Source: Chania multitudinisentens RB-25
GTDB lineage: Bacteria > Pseudomonadota > Gammaproteobacteria > Enterobacterales > Enterobacteriaceae
Assembly: GCF_000520015.2 (NCBI RefSeq)
Contig: NZ_CP007044.2
Coordinates: forward strand, 2,666,001 to 2,730,000
Direction of reading: 5' to 3'
Length of the DNA: 64,000 nucleotides
In this document: positions 1-7,500 of the stretch, piece by piece
How the letters are laid out: each line of letters opens with the position of its first letter
Numbering within the stretch: the stretch's first letter is position 1
Notes under the pieces: model-generated
The model's input: only the letters and a program-made list of their open reading frames with translations
Told to the model about the DNA's origin: nothing
The model's database searches: none
Translations under genes and position numbers: made by a program

Positions 1-1
1 G

Positions 2-763
2 GCGATTGAAGAGTGGGGGAGCCATCATCAATTAGCCAGCCTGCAACTGTTGCAGGTGGGGGGAGCCAAGCTGGGGGAAACCCTGGCGGCGCGTATTCGT
101 ACCGAGATCGGCTGCCAGTTGCAGCAGGTGTTTGGCATGGCCGAAGGCTTAGTGAACTACACCCTGCTGGATGATGATGATTGGCATATTCTCACCACTC
201 AAGGCACGCCAATGAGCCCGGACGATGAATTGTGGGTGGCCGATGAGCAGGGTAACCCTCTGCCAGCGGGGGAAACCGGCCGCCTGATGACGCGTGGCCC
301 TTATACCTTCCGTGGCTATTATCAGAGCCCTGCGCATAACGCGGAAGCTTTTGACGAGAACGGTTTCTATTGCTCTGGCGATTTAATCAGTTTAACCACT
401 GACGGCTACGTCCAGGTTCAAGGGCGGCAGAAAGATCAGATCAACCGTGGTGGCGAAAAGATTGCTGCCGAAGAAATTGAGAACCTGCTGTTGCGCCACC
501 CGGAAGTGATCAACGCGGCCCTGGTTTCGATGCCGGATACCCTGATGGGGGAGAAAAGCTGTGCCTTTATTGTCGCGCATAATGCGGTGAAACCGGTGGT
601 ATTACGCCGCCATCTGCGTGAGCAGGGGGTAGCAGAATTCAAATTGCCCGATCGCTTTATTCAGGTCGAATTATTGCCATTAACCCCCGTCGGCAAGGTG
701 GATAAAAAACATTTGCGCCAACGCCTGGAGGCGCAGCAATTGACTCAGGTTCAGGGAGAATAA
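2..763 (+). CDS. entE: 2,3-dihydroxybenzoate-AMP ligase EntE, C-terminal part
   Basis: The reading frame is open from base 2 to the stop, giving about 253 residues, roughly the C-terminal half of a family protein of about 540. EntE activates 2,3-dihydroxybenzoate as an acyl-adenylate and loads it on the aryl carrier domain of EntB in enterobactin-type siderophore synthesis. The adenylation-family core motifs are visible: VFGMAEG, the CSGDLI region, the hinge QGRQKDQINRGGEKI, and the late catalytic lysine in PVGKVDKK. The 5' part, the promoter and any Fur box lie outside the window. The stop is 3 nt before entB, so the genes are co-transcribed. Confidence 0.95.
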   Translation, partial: AIEEWGSHHQLASLQLLQVGGAKLGETLAARIRTEIGCQLQQVFGMAEGLVNYTLLDDDDWHILTTQGTPMSPDDELWVADEQGNPLPAGETGRLMTRGPYTFRGYYQSPAHNAEAFDENGFYCSGDLISLTTDGYVQVQGRQKDQINRGGEKIAAEEIENLLLRHPEVINAALVSMPDTLMGEKSCAFIVAHNAVKPVVLRRHLREQGVAEFKLPDRFIQVELLPLTPVGKVDKKHLRQRLEAQQLTQVQGE

Positions 764-766
764 GCC

Positions 767-1621
767 ATGGCTATTCCAAAACTTAACGATTATGCGCTGC
801 CAACGCTGAGCGAATTACCAGCCAACAAGGTGAACTGGGCCTTTGAGCCGCAGCGCGCTGCTCTGCTGATCCACGATATGCAGCAGTATTTCCTCAATTT
901 CTGGGGAGAAGACAGCCCGTTAATCAAGCAGGTGATCGAGAATATCGCCAAGTTGCGCCGTTACTGCAAAGAGCAGGGTATCCCGGTGTTTTATACCGCG
1001 CAGCCAAACCAGCAAAGTGATGCCGATCGGGCGCTGTTAAATGATATGTGGGGGCCGGGCCTGAACAAGCACCCGGAACAGCAGGCGGTAGTCCGTGCGC
1101 TGGCCCCAGATGCTGATGATACGGTGCTGGTGAAATGGCGTTACAGTGCCTTCCATCGTTCGCCATTGCAGGAAATCTTGCAGGAAAGCGGGCGCGATCA
1201 ACTGATTATCTGTGGTGTTTACGCGCATATCGGTTGCATGACGACCGCCATTGACGCTTTTATGCGCGATATCAAGCCGTTTATGGTGGCCGATGGCTTG
1301 GCAGATTTCTCACAGGATGAGCACCTGATGGCGTTGCGCTATACCGCTGGGCGCTGTGGCCGGGTAGTGATGACTGCCGATCTGTTGCCGGGCATGGCCA
1401 GCATTGAGGCTTTGCGCCAGCAGATTATTCCGCTGCTTGATGAAGACAGTGAAGACATCGGCAATGATGAAAACCTGATTGATTATGGTCTGGATTCGGT
1501 ACGAATCATGGAGCTGGCGACCCGTTGGCGCAAAATTCGGGAAGATATTGATTTTATCGCACTGGCAAAATCACCGACCATCGATAGCTGGTGGGCGTTG
1601 TTATCAGGAGGGAAATCCTGA
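767..1621 (+). CDS. entB: Isochorismatase / aryl carrier protein EntB
   Basis: This 284-residue protein has the two-domain structure of EntB. The N-terminal isochorismatase (about residues 1-210) converts isochorismate to 2,3-dihydro-2,3-dihydroxybenzoate. The C-terminal aryl carrier domain accepts the phosphopantetheine arm on Ser244 in the DYGLDSVRIM motif. Length and motif placement match the E. coli protein (Ser245). It lies 3 nt after entE and its stop overlaps the entA start by one base (TGATG), so the three genes form one translationally linked unit. Confidence 0.97.
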   Translation: MAIPKLNDYALPTLSELPANKVNWAFEPQRAALLIHDMQQYFLNFWGEDSPLIKQVIENIAKLRRYCKEQGIPVFYTAQPNQQSDADRALLNDMWGPGLNKHPEQQAVVRALAPDADDTVLVKWRYSAFHRSPLQEILQESGRDQLIICGVYAHIGCMTTAIDAFMRDIKPFMVADGLADFSQDEHLMALRYTAGRCGRVVMTADLLPGMASIEALRQQIIPLLDEDSEDIGNDENLIDYGLDSVRIMELATRWRKIREDIDFIALAKSPTIDSWWALLSGGKS

Positions 1622-2379
1622 TGAATAATGGGCACGATTTTGCCGGTCAGCGGGTTTGGGTGACCGGCGCCGGGGCGGGGATTGGTTATCAAACCGCATT
1701 GGCATTTGTGCAGGCTGGTGCTGAAGTGATCGGCTTCGATTTGCATTTTGGTGAACAGCATTATCCTTTCCATACTGAAGTGCTGGATATTGCCGATGGC
1801 GCAGCTGTGGATAGCGTTTGCCAGCGTTTGCTGGTGGAACAGCCGGAATTGGACGTGCTGGTGAATGGTGCTGGGATTTTGCGCATGGGGCTGGCCGATG
1901 AAACCAGCAGCGCCGATTGGCTGGCCTGCATGGCGGTGAATGCAGGGGGGGCGTTCAACATGTTCCGCCATACGTTGCCGATCTTCCGCCACCAGCGGCG
2001 TGGAGCGATCGTTAGCGTGGCATCAAATGCGGCTCATGTGCCGCGTGTTGGCATGGCGGCCTATTGTGCTTCTAAAGCGGCCTTGCGCAGCCTGTGCCAG
2101 ACGGTAGGGCTGGAAATGGCTCCTTACGGTGTGCGTTGCAACCTGGTTTCCCCTGGCTCGACCAATACGCCGATGCAGCGCGGCATGTGGCAGGACGAAA
2201 GCGGCGAGCGCAAGACGATCAATGGCTTCCCTGAGCAGTTTAAGCTGGGGATTCCGCTGGGCAAAATCGCTCAACCGCAAGAAATTGCCGATGCGATCCT
2301 GTTTCTGGCTTCGGAACGTGCCAGCCATATTACGATGCAGGACATTGTGATTGACGGTGGAGCAACGCTGGCGGCTTGA
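1621..2379 (+). CDS. entA: 2,3-dihydro-2,3-dihydroxybenzoate dehydrogenase EntA
   Basis: A classical short-chain dehydrogenase of 252 residues that oxidises 2,3-dihydro-2,3-dihydroxybenzoate to 2,3-dihydroxybenzoate with NAD. It shows the N-terminal TGAGAGIG dinucleotide motif, the NGAG motif and the catalytic YCASK. The ATG at 1621, overlapping the entB stop by one base, is preferred to an earlier in-frame GTG that would lie inside entB. In E. coli the thioesterase entH follows; here a terminator follows instead, so entH is absent or elsewhere. Confidence 0.96.
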   Translation: MNNGHDFAGQRVWVTGAGAGIGYQTALAFVQAGAEVIGFDLHFGEQHYPFHTEVLDIADGAAVDSVCQRLLVEQPELDVLVNGAGILRMGLADETSSADWLACMAVNAGGAFNMFRHTLPIFRHQRRGAIVSVASNAAHVPRVGMAAYCASKAALRSLCQTVGLEMAPYGVRCNLVSPGSTNTPMQRGMWQDESGERKTINGFPEQFKLGIPLGKIAQPQEIADAILFLASERASHITMQDIVIDGGATLAA

Positions 2380-2408
2380 TGTTGATGGGGTTGGATGTCG
2401 CATTGCAG

Positions 2409-2436
2409 GGGGCACAGTATGGTGCCCCTTTTGTTT
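2409..2436 (+). terminator. Rho-independent terminator of the ent operon
   Basis: A perfect 7-bp stem GGGGCAC/GTGCCCC with a 6-nt loop is followed by TTTTGTTT. It lies 29 nt after the entA stop and closes the siderophore transcript. Confidence 0.85.
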
Positions 2437-2566
2437 GGTAAGGCCAATACCGACGACCATCCTGAAATCCATTGGGTATAGATTTTGCCTGAAGCTCACG
2501 GGGGGCTTTTTTGCCTCCTACAGGTAATTTGCTTGCGTTTGCATACGGCTAAAAAATGAGCTTCTT

Positions 2567-3190
2567 TCAATTTTTGGTGGGTGAGTGGGATAGGCATAAT
2601 GTATCCCATGATGCCATTGCGCTGCTGGCAATGCGTAGGAGAGTTTGCCGTGATGTGCCATCTCGCGCCTGTATTGACATACCCTGTTGGACAGTAATGA
2701 AATAGGTAGCAATAGCTCGCCAATCCTGGCCACTCAACAGTTCACCTTCTATGGCCCCTTTTTTCAGCCGTAATATCAACATATCAAGGCTCTCTGCCCG
2801 ATATTGCTTTAATTCTTTGTAGACGACTTCGTTTTCTCTATCGGCCAACAGAGCACCCAGTACAACCAGGCATCCTCTGGGCCTTCCGGGCTGAGTAAAA
2901 TCTTCCGCACTGATTCGCAGCATAGTTTCGACTGCTGCCCGAGCGGTGGGGGCTGCCATGGCGGTACTCCATACTCGCCCGCCTTCGGTTATTCGATAAA
3001 GTGCAACCGATTCTCTGAACAGGTTTTCTTTTGAGTTGAAGGCCGCGTAGATGCTGGGGGAACTCAGCCCCATTGCCGTTATCAAATCCGTCATGGATGT
3101 ACCTTCATACCCATGTTGCCAAAATGTCAGCATCGCCTGCTGCAAGACGTGGCTTTTATCAAAATTGCGTGGGCGGCCTCTTTTTGCCAT
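2567..3190 (-). CDS. TetR/AcrR-family transcriptional regulator
   Basis: A 207-residue repressor-type protein. The N-terminal helix-turn-helix (about residues 10-55) has the TetR signature, with MTDLITAMGLSSPSIYAAF as recognition helix region, followed by a helical ligand domain. The start is set at the ATG giving MAKRGRPRNFDK, the usual beginning of this subfamily; an ATG 21 nt upstream is also in frame. It is divergent from a short-chain dehydrogenase, and two copies of a 16-bp repeat lie between them, so it probably controls that gene and itself. The ligand is unknown. Confidence 0.85.
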   Translation of the reverse strand: MAKRGRPRNFDKSHVLQQAMLTFWQHGYEGTSMTDLITAMGLSSPSIYAAFNSKENLFRESVALYRITEGGRVWSTAMAAPTARAAVETMLRISAEDFTQPGRPRGCLVVLGALLADRENEVVYKELKQYRAESLDMLILRLKKGAIEGELLSGQDWRAIATYFITVQQGMSIQARDGTSRQTLLRIASSAMASWDTLCLSHSPTKN

Positions 3191-3230
3191 GTCTATTTCC
3201 CTTTTCTTCAATATATTACTATTTATATAT

Positions 3231-3298
3231 TGATCGATACATAAATATTGTAGCGCCTGAGCTTTTAGAGCATATTACATAGTGATCGATACATAAAT
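3231..3298. promoter_or_regulatory. Twin 16-bp repeats between divergent tetR-like and SDR genes
   Basis: The sequence TGATCGATACATAAAT occurs at 3231-3246 and again at 3283-3298, 52 bp apart. The first copy sits inside a nearly palindromic 24-bp stretch centred on GATC (20 of 24 positions symmetric). The spacing and place between divergent genes are what one expects of TetR-family operators. This is seen directly; the binding role is inferred. Confidence 0.6.
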
Positions 3299-3327
3299 GT
3301 AAATCAGCAGGCTAAGGTAGGCTAATT

Positions 3328-4068
3328 ATGGATAAGTTAAACAATAAAGTTGCGTTGGTTACGGGTGGTAGTCGCGGGATGGGAGCGGCAATTGCCAAAC
3401 GATTGGCGCAGGAAGGGGCTAATGTTGCTTTAACCTATGTCAATAGTCAGGAAAAAGCTGATAATGTCATCAGGGAAATTGAGCGCTTAGGCAGGCGAGG
3501 CATGGCGATTGCGGCGGATAATAGAGATCCTGTCGCAGTGAGATTGGCGGTAGAACATGCCATCGCTGAGCTCGGTCCAATAGATATTCTTGTGAACAAT
3601 GCTGGCATATTTGAGGTTCAGCCATTAGAAACCATCACTCTTGATGACTTTCAGCGCAACATTGATATCAACGTGAAAGCCGTATTCATTGCTACGCAGG
3701 TAGTTGCCTCTCAAATGAAAGATGGGGGACGGATTATTACCATTGGCAGCAATTTGGCTGAACGGTTGCCAATGCAAGGATTGAGCCTTTATGCATTGAG
3801 TAAATCAGCACTTATTGGTTTTACCAAAGCAATTGCCCGCGATCTCGGAGCACGCGGAATTACGGCGAATATCATACATCCTGGCCCAACGGACACGGAT
3901 ATGAACCCAGCGGATAGTGATTTTGCCGATATGCAACGGAGCAAGATGTCTATTCCATATTATGCTGAACCGCGTGATATTGCCGGTCTTGTGGCTTGGC
4001 TTGCCAGCGAAGAAGGGCGTTATGTGACGGGAACTGGCATTACCATTGATAGTGGTACTAACGTATAG
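3328..4068 (+). CDS. Short-chain dehydrogenase/reductase (3-oxoacyl-ACP reductase-like)
   Basis: A 246-residue classical SDR. It has the TGGSRGMG dinucleotide-binding motif near the N-terminus, NNAG in the middle and the catalytic Ser/Tyr/Lys set (SLYALSKSAL). The substrate cannot be read from sequence; such TetR-linked SDRs often act on small carbonyl compounds. It is divergent from the TetR gene and probably under its control. Lower GC than the ent operon suggests accessory origin, which is only an impression. Confidence 0.85.
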   Translation: MDKLNNKVALVTGGSRGMGAAIAKRLAQEGANVALTYVNSQEKADNVIREIERLGRRGMAIAADNRDPVAVRLAVEHAIAELGPIDILVNNAGIFEVQPLETITLDDFQRNIDINVKAVFIATQVVASQMKDGGRIITIGSNLAERLPMQGLSLYALSKSALIGFTKAIARDLGARGITANIIHPGPTDTDMNPADSDFADMQRSKMSIPYYAEPRDIAGLVAWLASEEGRYVTGTGITIDSGTNV

Positions 4069-4374
4069 TACCCAGCATGTAGAGATGATTGCGCATCAGT
4101 ATCCAGGTGTTTCATCCGTGTTGCGCAGATGCGGCAGCGTTGCCTGCATATAGAGTCAGTTCCAGAGCTTCGTCACGCTGCTGAGCAGCCCGAGTACGCC
4201 CAGCAGATCTTCCTGCCCTTTTCAGTAAATAAAATCTATTAAGATATTAGGTAACTCACATTAATGGGCTAAAGAGACTTCTAACTTGTTGTTTTGTAAT
4301 TTGTCATAGTATGTAATACATCATTATATTTGTTATCAACCAGGCGGCAGTATACTGGAGTATATTGGCTGAAA
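4069..4374. other. Intergenic region with a possible gene relic
   Basis: There is no intact gene. Bases about 4120-4225 are more GC-rich than both flanks. Read on the minus strand they give a coding-like stretch (DEALELTLYAGN) ending in a stop, without a start or a recognisable family. The rest, 4225-4374, is AT-rich and probably carries the promoter of the glycosyltransferase gene. No confident terminator was found after the SDR gene. Confidence 0.3.
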
Positions 4375-5295
4375 ATGAAGAAAATACCCCGTAAAATTCA
4401 CCAGATTTATACTGCGGGTTGGGATGCTTTGCCAGATGAAATCAAGGCGCTGGCCCATGAACTTCAGCAGAAAAACCCCGCTTGGGCATACCGTTTTTAC
4501 GACGACCAAGCCATCACAAACTATATCGGGCAACATTTTGGCCCCGATACGCTGGCACTGTATCAGCGCATTAACCCTGAATATGGCGCGGCTCGGGCAG
4601 ATTTGTTCCGCTACCTGGTTATGTATAATGAGGGTGGGGTTTATCTGGACATCAAGAGTTCCTGTGACCGGCCTCTTGATGACATCATACCTGAAGATTG
4701 CGAGCTGATACTGTGCCACTGGGATAACGGACCTCAGGGGCTGGATATCAAAAAAGGGTTACATCCTGAGTTGTCTGCCTTGCAAAAAGGGGAATACCAG
4801 CAGTGGAATATTATTGCTGGGGTACGATCTCCGTACTTGAAAGCCGTTATTGATGATGTCACTGAAAGAATTCGTAATTACCGACCATGGACTGCGGGAA
4901 TTGGTATGAAAGGCGTCCTGCGAACCACTGGCCCTATCGCCTATACGCTTGCCATTGGAAAAATTCCTGCCGGTAACGAAATCTGTTATGTGGAAAACCA
5001 CCGGGATATCGGCCTGATTTACTGCGGCGTAGGCAGCACGGTGCTTAAACGAGTCAAAAAAAGCGCCTATGCCCGGTTGAAAACGCCGATAGTGACGCTG
5101 GATAAAAAGGACTATGCGAAATACCAACTGTGGCTGTTCTTCATCCATCCCGTGCTGAGATTATATAAAAATATTATTAATGAAGCGTGTATCGCCATGC
5201 ACAAAGTTCGCCAGATGCTACCCAGCAGGAAAGCAAATCGTGCAGATAAAACCGTTGTTACGGAGGGCTCCGCACCGCAGAATTCTTCCCGTTGA
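4375..5295 (+). CDS. GT32-family glycosyltransferase
   Basis: A 306-residue protein beginning MKKIPRKIHQIY, the typical N-terminus of the GT32 (Och1/capsular, 'DXD sugar-binding region') family. The nucleotide-sugar motif region reads ARADLFRYLVM followed by EGGVYLDIKSS. An in-frame TTG 45 nt upstream was rejected. No signal peptide is visible; the C-terminal part has a hydrophobic patch (about residues 250-275) that could associate with the membrane. It stands alone with no other polysaccharide genes, so the acceptor is unknown. Confidence 0.8.
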   Translation: MKKIPRKIHQIYTAGWDALPDEIKALAHELQQKNPAWAYRFYDDQAITNYIGQHFGPDTLALYQRINPEYGAARADLFRYLVMYNEGGVYLDIKSSCDRPLDDIIPEDCELILCHWDNGPQGLDIKKGLHPELSALQKGEYQQWNIIAGVRSPYLKAVIDDVTERIRNYRPWTAGIGMKGVLRTTGPIAYTLAIGKIPAGNEICYVENHRDIGLIYCGVGSTVLKRVKKSAYARLKTPIVTLDKKDYAKYQLWLFFIHPVLRLYKNIINEACIAMHKVRQMLPSRKANRADKTVVTEGSAPQNSSR

Positions 5296-5414
5296 TGGGC
5301 AACGGAACGAGAACGGGTTCTGTTCAAAGGCCGGTATTTTCATGCTCTGAGCGGTATGCTGGTACTACCAATACGGTATTAGCGATTGTGAATGATTGCA
5401 GATTGAAGAAAAAA

Positions 5415-5807
5415 TTAACTTCTGCTGCCCAGATCTCGATCGTTAGGTGCCCCACTAATCATTCGTGTGAGTTCTTCGCAGCAGATAATTCTGCCAGATG
5501 CCAAGGTAAAGCGAGCAAAAACCTCAAACTCGCTCCGTTCGCCCTGATTTTTTTCCACGTTGACATAGTGATGTGTGAACACGGTGTCATTCTCAGCCAC
5601 GATAGACTTGATTGAAACGCTCATATGCTTTGTATGTGATTTGAGAGCGGCTATATGCTGAATAAATCCACTGTAATCCAGCTGTTTACCATCAACCACC
5701 TGTTGGTAACTTGGATCAAAAAAAACGGCAATTTTATTCTCATCATGCTCTGGATTACTGACAAGCGTCTGTAATGCATCAATGACTGTCTGCTTAATGT
5801 TTTGCAT
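5415..5807 (-). CDS. NTF2-like / SnoaL-fold protein
   Basis: A 130-residue soluble protein with the pattern of the SnoaL/NTF2-like superfamily: an N-terminal helix, a YQQVVDGKQLDYSGF segment, then beta strands with FTHHYVNVEK and FEVFARFTLASGRI. Members are small cone-shaped enzymes or ligand-binding domains; function cannot be told. It is divergent from the AraC-type regulator at 5906, separated by 98 nt, which suggests regulatory linkage. A Shine-Dalgarno-like GGAGAAAC precedes the ATG. Confidence 0.75.
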   Translation of the reverse strand: MQNIKQTVIDALQTLVSNPEHDENKIAVFFDPSYQQVVDGKQLDYSGFIQHIAALKSHTKHMSVSIKSIVAENDTVFTHHYVNVEKNQGERSEFEVFARFTLASGRIICCEELTRMISGAPNDRDLGSRS

Positions 5808-5905
5808 TTGTTTCTCCTACCTGAATGAAGTAGGAAGTCTACGCTAAGTGCTGATTGGTGTATTATCGGTATCAGGACAAAATATACGGTCAATCGGCCA
5901 TTCAG

Positions 5906-6628
5906 ATGAAAACAAAAATATTTGAATATGAAGGCCTGCATGCAACGGTCTGGCATCAGCATGAATCTGGTCAGTTATACTGGCTCAGTCACGGCATCAT
6001 CGTTATTGAAACTGAACTGGCGCAGTGGGCTGTCACGCCGGGTTCCGTAGGGTGGTTTCCGGCGCACCTGCTCCACAGAGCTTGGGCTCCCGGGAGCGTA
6101 AAAGGTCACTGCCTGTATCTTGAGCCATCATCCAGTGTCCCTTTTCCACCCAAGGCGGGGATTTATGGGGCAGATGCCTTTGTCCTCGTACTTTTGGAAC
6201 GAATATGCCGGAGCGGGCATTTATCATCCTCAATGGATTACCTGGACACTCTTCTGAAAGTATTAGGCTATGAAATCGCTCAACTTACTGAATTACCGCT
6301 TCAGTTAACTTTGCCAGAAGATCGTCGGGCTCGAAACGTTGCCAATGAGTTACTGAAAAACCCAGGATGTGTGCTGAATCAAACCCAACTTGCCCAACAG
6401 TGGGGGCTGAGTGTTCGAAACCTGAGCCGTTTGTTTACTCAACAAACCGGCCTTAGTTTTAGCCAATGGCGCCAACAGGCAAAAGTGGTTTCTTCGCTTC
6501 AGTGGGTTCTTGCGGGATTGCCAGTAAGCGAAGTGGCATCTTTGAGCGGTTACAGCAACGTTAGTGCTTATATAGAGATATTCCGGCAACGCTTTGGGAA
6601 AACGCCAGGCCAATTTAAAGCGCATTAG
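5906..6628 (+). CDS. AraC-family transcriptional regulator
   Basis: A 240-residue regulator with an N-terminal cupin-like sensing domain (about 1-130) and a C-terminal AraC DNA-binding domain. The latter shows two helix-turn-helix segments (LAQQWGLSVRNLSRLF and VSEVASLSGYSNVSAY) and ends in the family signature FRQRFGKTPGQF. The ATG giving MKTKIFEYEG is chosen over an upstream in-frame TTG. The divergent SnoaL-fold gene is the probable target. Confidence 0.88.
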   Translation: MKTKIFEYEGLHATVWHQHESGQLYWLSHGIIVIETELAQWAVTPGSVGWFPAHLLHRAWAPGSVKGHCLYLEPSSSVPFPPKAGIYGADAFVLVLLERICRSGHLSSSMDYLDTLLKVLGYEIAQLTELPLQLTLPEDRRARNVANELLKNPGCVLNQTQLAQQWGLSVRNLSRLFTQQTGLSFSQWRQQAKVVSSLQWVLAGLPVSEVASLSGYSNVSAYIEIFRQRFGKTPGQFKAH

Positions 6629-6662
6629 CGTGTTTACGTGGCTTTTTACTTCAACCCCTATA

Positions 6663-6683
6663 ATTGGTGGGTCGTGCAGGATT
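6663..6683 (-). repeat. Displaced copy of the tRNA-Lys 3' end
   Basis: The 21 bases ATTGGTGGGTCGTGCAGGATT are identical to 6849-6869, which is the 3' end (CCA plus acceptor and T-arm) of the tRNA-Lys gene with its flank. The identity breaks off inside the T-loop. Duplicated tRNA 3' ends are typical attachment-site scars left by tRNA-targeting integrative elements. Only about 165 bp separate the copies, with no integrase, so an element has been lost or the copy came from recombination between tRNA loci. Confidence 0.6.
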
Positions 6684-6819
6684 GACTCGTCGCCCTACGG
6701 GCAACGCTGCGCGTTGTCGTCTCGCTTCGCTCGGCTCGAACTTGAACGCAGGTTCTCACCCGCACGACATCGTGCGTTATATAAGATTAGCGTTTGAGAT
6801 TAGGTAGGTGACCTATGCG

Positions 6820-6845
6820 AAAAAAGCGCCCTGAGGCGCTTTTTC
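6820..6845 (-). terminator. Terminator of the tRNA Val-Val-Val-Lys operon
   Basis: Stem AGCGCC/GGCGCT with the 4-nt loop CTGA, flanked by an A-run on the left and a T-run on the right, so it can work in both directions. It lies just downstream of the tRNA-Lys 3' end on the minus strand. Confidence 0.8.
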
Positions 6846-6850
6846 TATAT

Positions 6851-6926
6851 TGGTGGGTCGTGCAGGATTCGAACCTGCGACCAATTGATTAAAAGTCAAC
6901 TGCTCTACCGACTGAGCTAACGACCC
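6851..6926 (-). tRNA. lysV: tRNA-Lys (anticodon UUU)
   Basis: A 76-nt gene on the minus strand including encoded CCA. The acceptor stem GGGTCGT pairs with ACGACCC, the T-arm reads GGTTCGAATCC and the anticodon loop is CTTTTAA. It is the last gene of a Val-Val-Val-Lys operon upstream of and divergent from gltX, as in the E. coli valUXY-lysV cluster, which supports the symbol. Confidence 0.97.
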
Positions 6927-6933
6927 GCAGAAA

Positions 6934-7009
6934 TGGTGGGTGATGACGGGCTCGAACCGCCGACCCCCTCCGTGTAAAGGAGATGCTCTACCAACTGAGC
7001 TAATCACCC
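6934..7009 (-). tRNA. valY: tRNA-Val (anticodon UAC)
   Basis: A 76-nt gene with encoded CCA, acceptor stem GGGTGAT/ATCACCC and anticodon TAC in loop TTTACAC. Third valine gene in transcription order, 7 nt from tRNA-Lys. The symbol follows position in the E. coli cluster. Confidence 0.96.
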
Positions 7010-7041
7010 CATTCTGGGTTACTGCTAAACAAGAAAATGAG

Positions 7042-7117
7042 TGGTGGGTGATGACGGGCTCGAACCGCCGACCCCCTCCGTGTAAAGGAGATGCTCTACC
7101 AACTGAGCTAATCACCC
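7042..7117 (-). tRNA. valX: tRNA-Val (anticodon UAC)
   Basis: A 76-nt gene identical in sequence to the copy at 6934-7009. It is the middle of the three tandem valine genes, with short AT-rich spacers on both sides. Confidence 0.96.
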
Positions 7118-7141
7118 TCATTATTTCTCATTTCAACAAGA

Positions 7142-7217
7142 TGGTGGGCGATGACGGGCTCGAACCGCCGACCCCCTCCGTGTAAAGGAGATGCTCTACC
7201 AACTGAGCTAATCGCCC
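7142..7217 (-). tRNA. valU: tRNA-Val (anticodon UAC)
   Basis: First gene of the operon in transcription order. It differs from the other two copies by a compensated change in the acceptor stem (GGGCGAT/ATCGCCC instead of GGGTGAT/ATCACCC), so folding is kept. The promoter lies directly upstream. Confidence 0.96.
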
Positions 7218-7234
7218 CGTCTTGTTGGAGTCGC

Positions 7235-7262
7235 ATTATAGGGATAGTTGAAAGTGAGTCAA
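7235..7262 (-). promoter_or_regulatory. Sigma-70 promoter of the tRNA-Val/Lys operon
   Basis: On the minus strand the sequence reads TTGACT, 16 nt, TATAAT, followed by a GC-rich GCGACTCC. That is a near-consensus promoter with a stringent-type discriminator, as expected for a stable-RNA operon. The -10 is 18 nt before the first tRNA base. Confidence 0.85.
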
Positions 7263-7397
7263 CGGTTTTTAAAACGTTTTTATTCGTTCGCCGCAAAATT
7301 AGGCAGGATAAGAGACTTATCAGCATTAGCGCTGATTCCTTGCGCATTTATGTGCAAAACAGCCGAACATAGGCTGCCCGGCAAGATCGTGTCAGCG

Positions 7398-7425
7398 TTG
7401 AGGAATTAGCATGGAGTGGTAGAAT
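7398..7425 (+). promoter_or_regulatory. gltX: Candidate gltX promoter
   Basis: TTGAGG and TAGAAT are separated by 16 nt, about 75 nt before the gltX start. This is the best match in the interval between the divergent tRNA operon and gltX. There is no experimental support in the sequence itself. Confidence 0.45.
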
Positions 7426-7500
7426 AAGCGCCACTTTTTAAATCCTGAGCAATTGTCGGCACTTTGCTGAAACATGTTGCGTAATAAGGCAGTGAACCCA

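Noticed and set aside
1483..1992. Minus-strand frame of 169 codons across entB/entA
   Set aside because: Lies opposite two conserved overlapping genes and encodes nothing recognisable.
5292..5615. Plus-strand frame of 107 codons overlapping the glycosyltransferase end
   Set aside because: Antisense to the SnoaL-fold gene over half its length, without motif or ribosome site.
6940..7217. Three regular near-identical repeats resembling a CRISPR array
   Set aside because: The repeats are 76-nt tRNA-Val genes with CCA ends; spacers are short, irregular and there are no cas genes.
6813..7372. Repeated peptide frames (for example SSVGRASPLHGGGRRFEPV) across the tRNA cluster
   Set aside because: They are translations of the tRNA-Val genes, which are well supported; a known annotation artefact.
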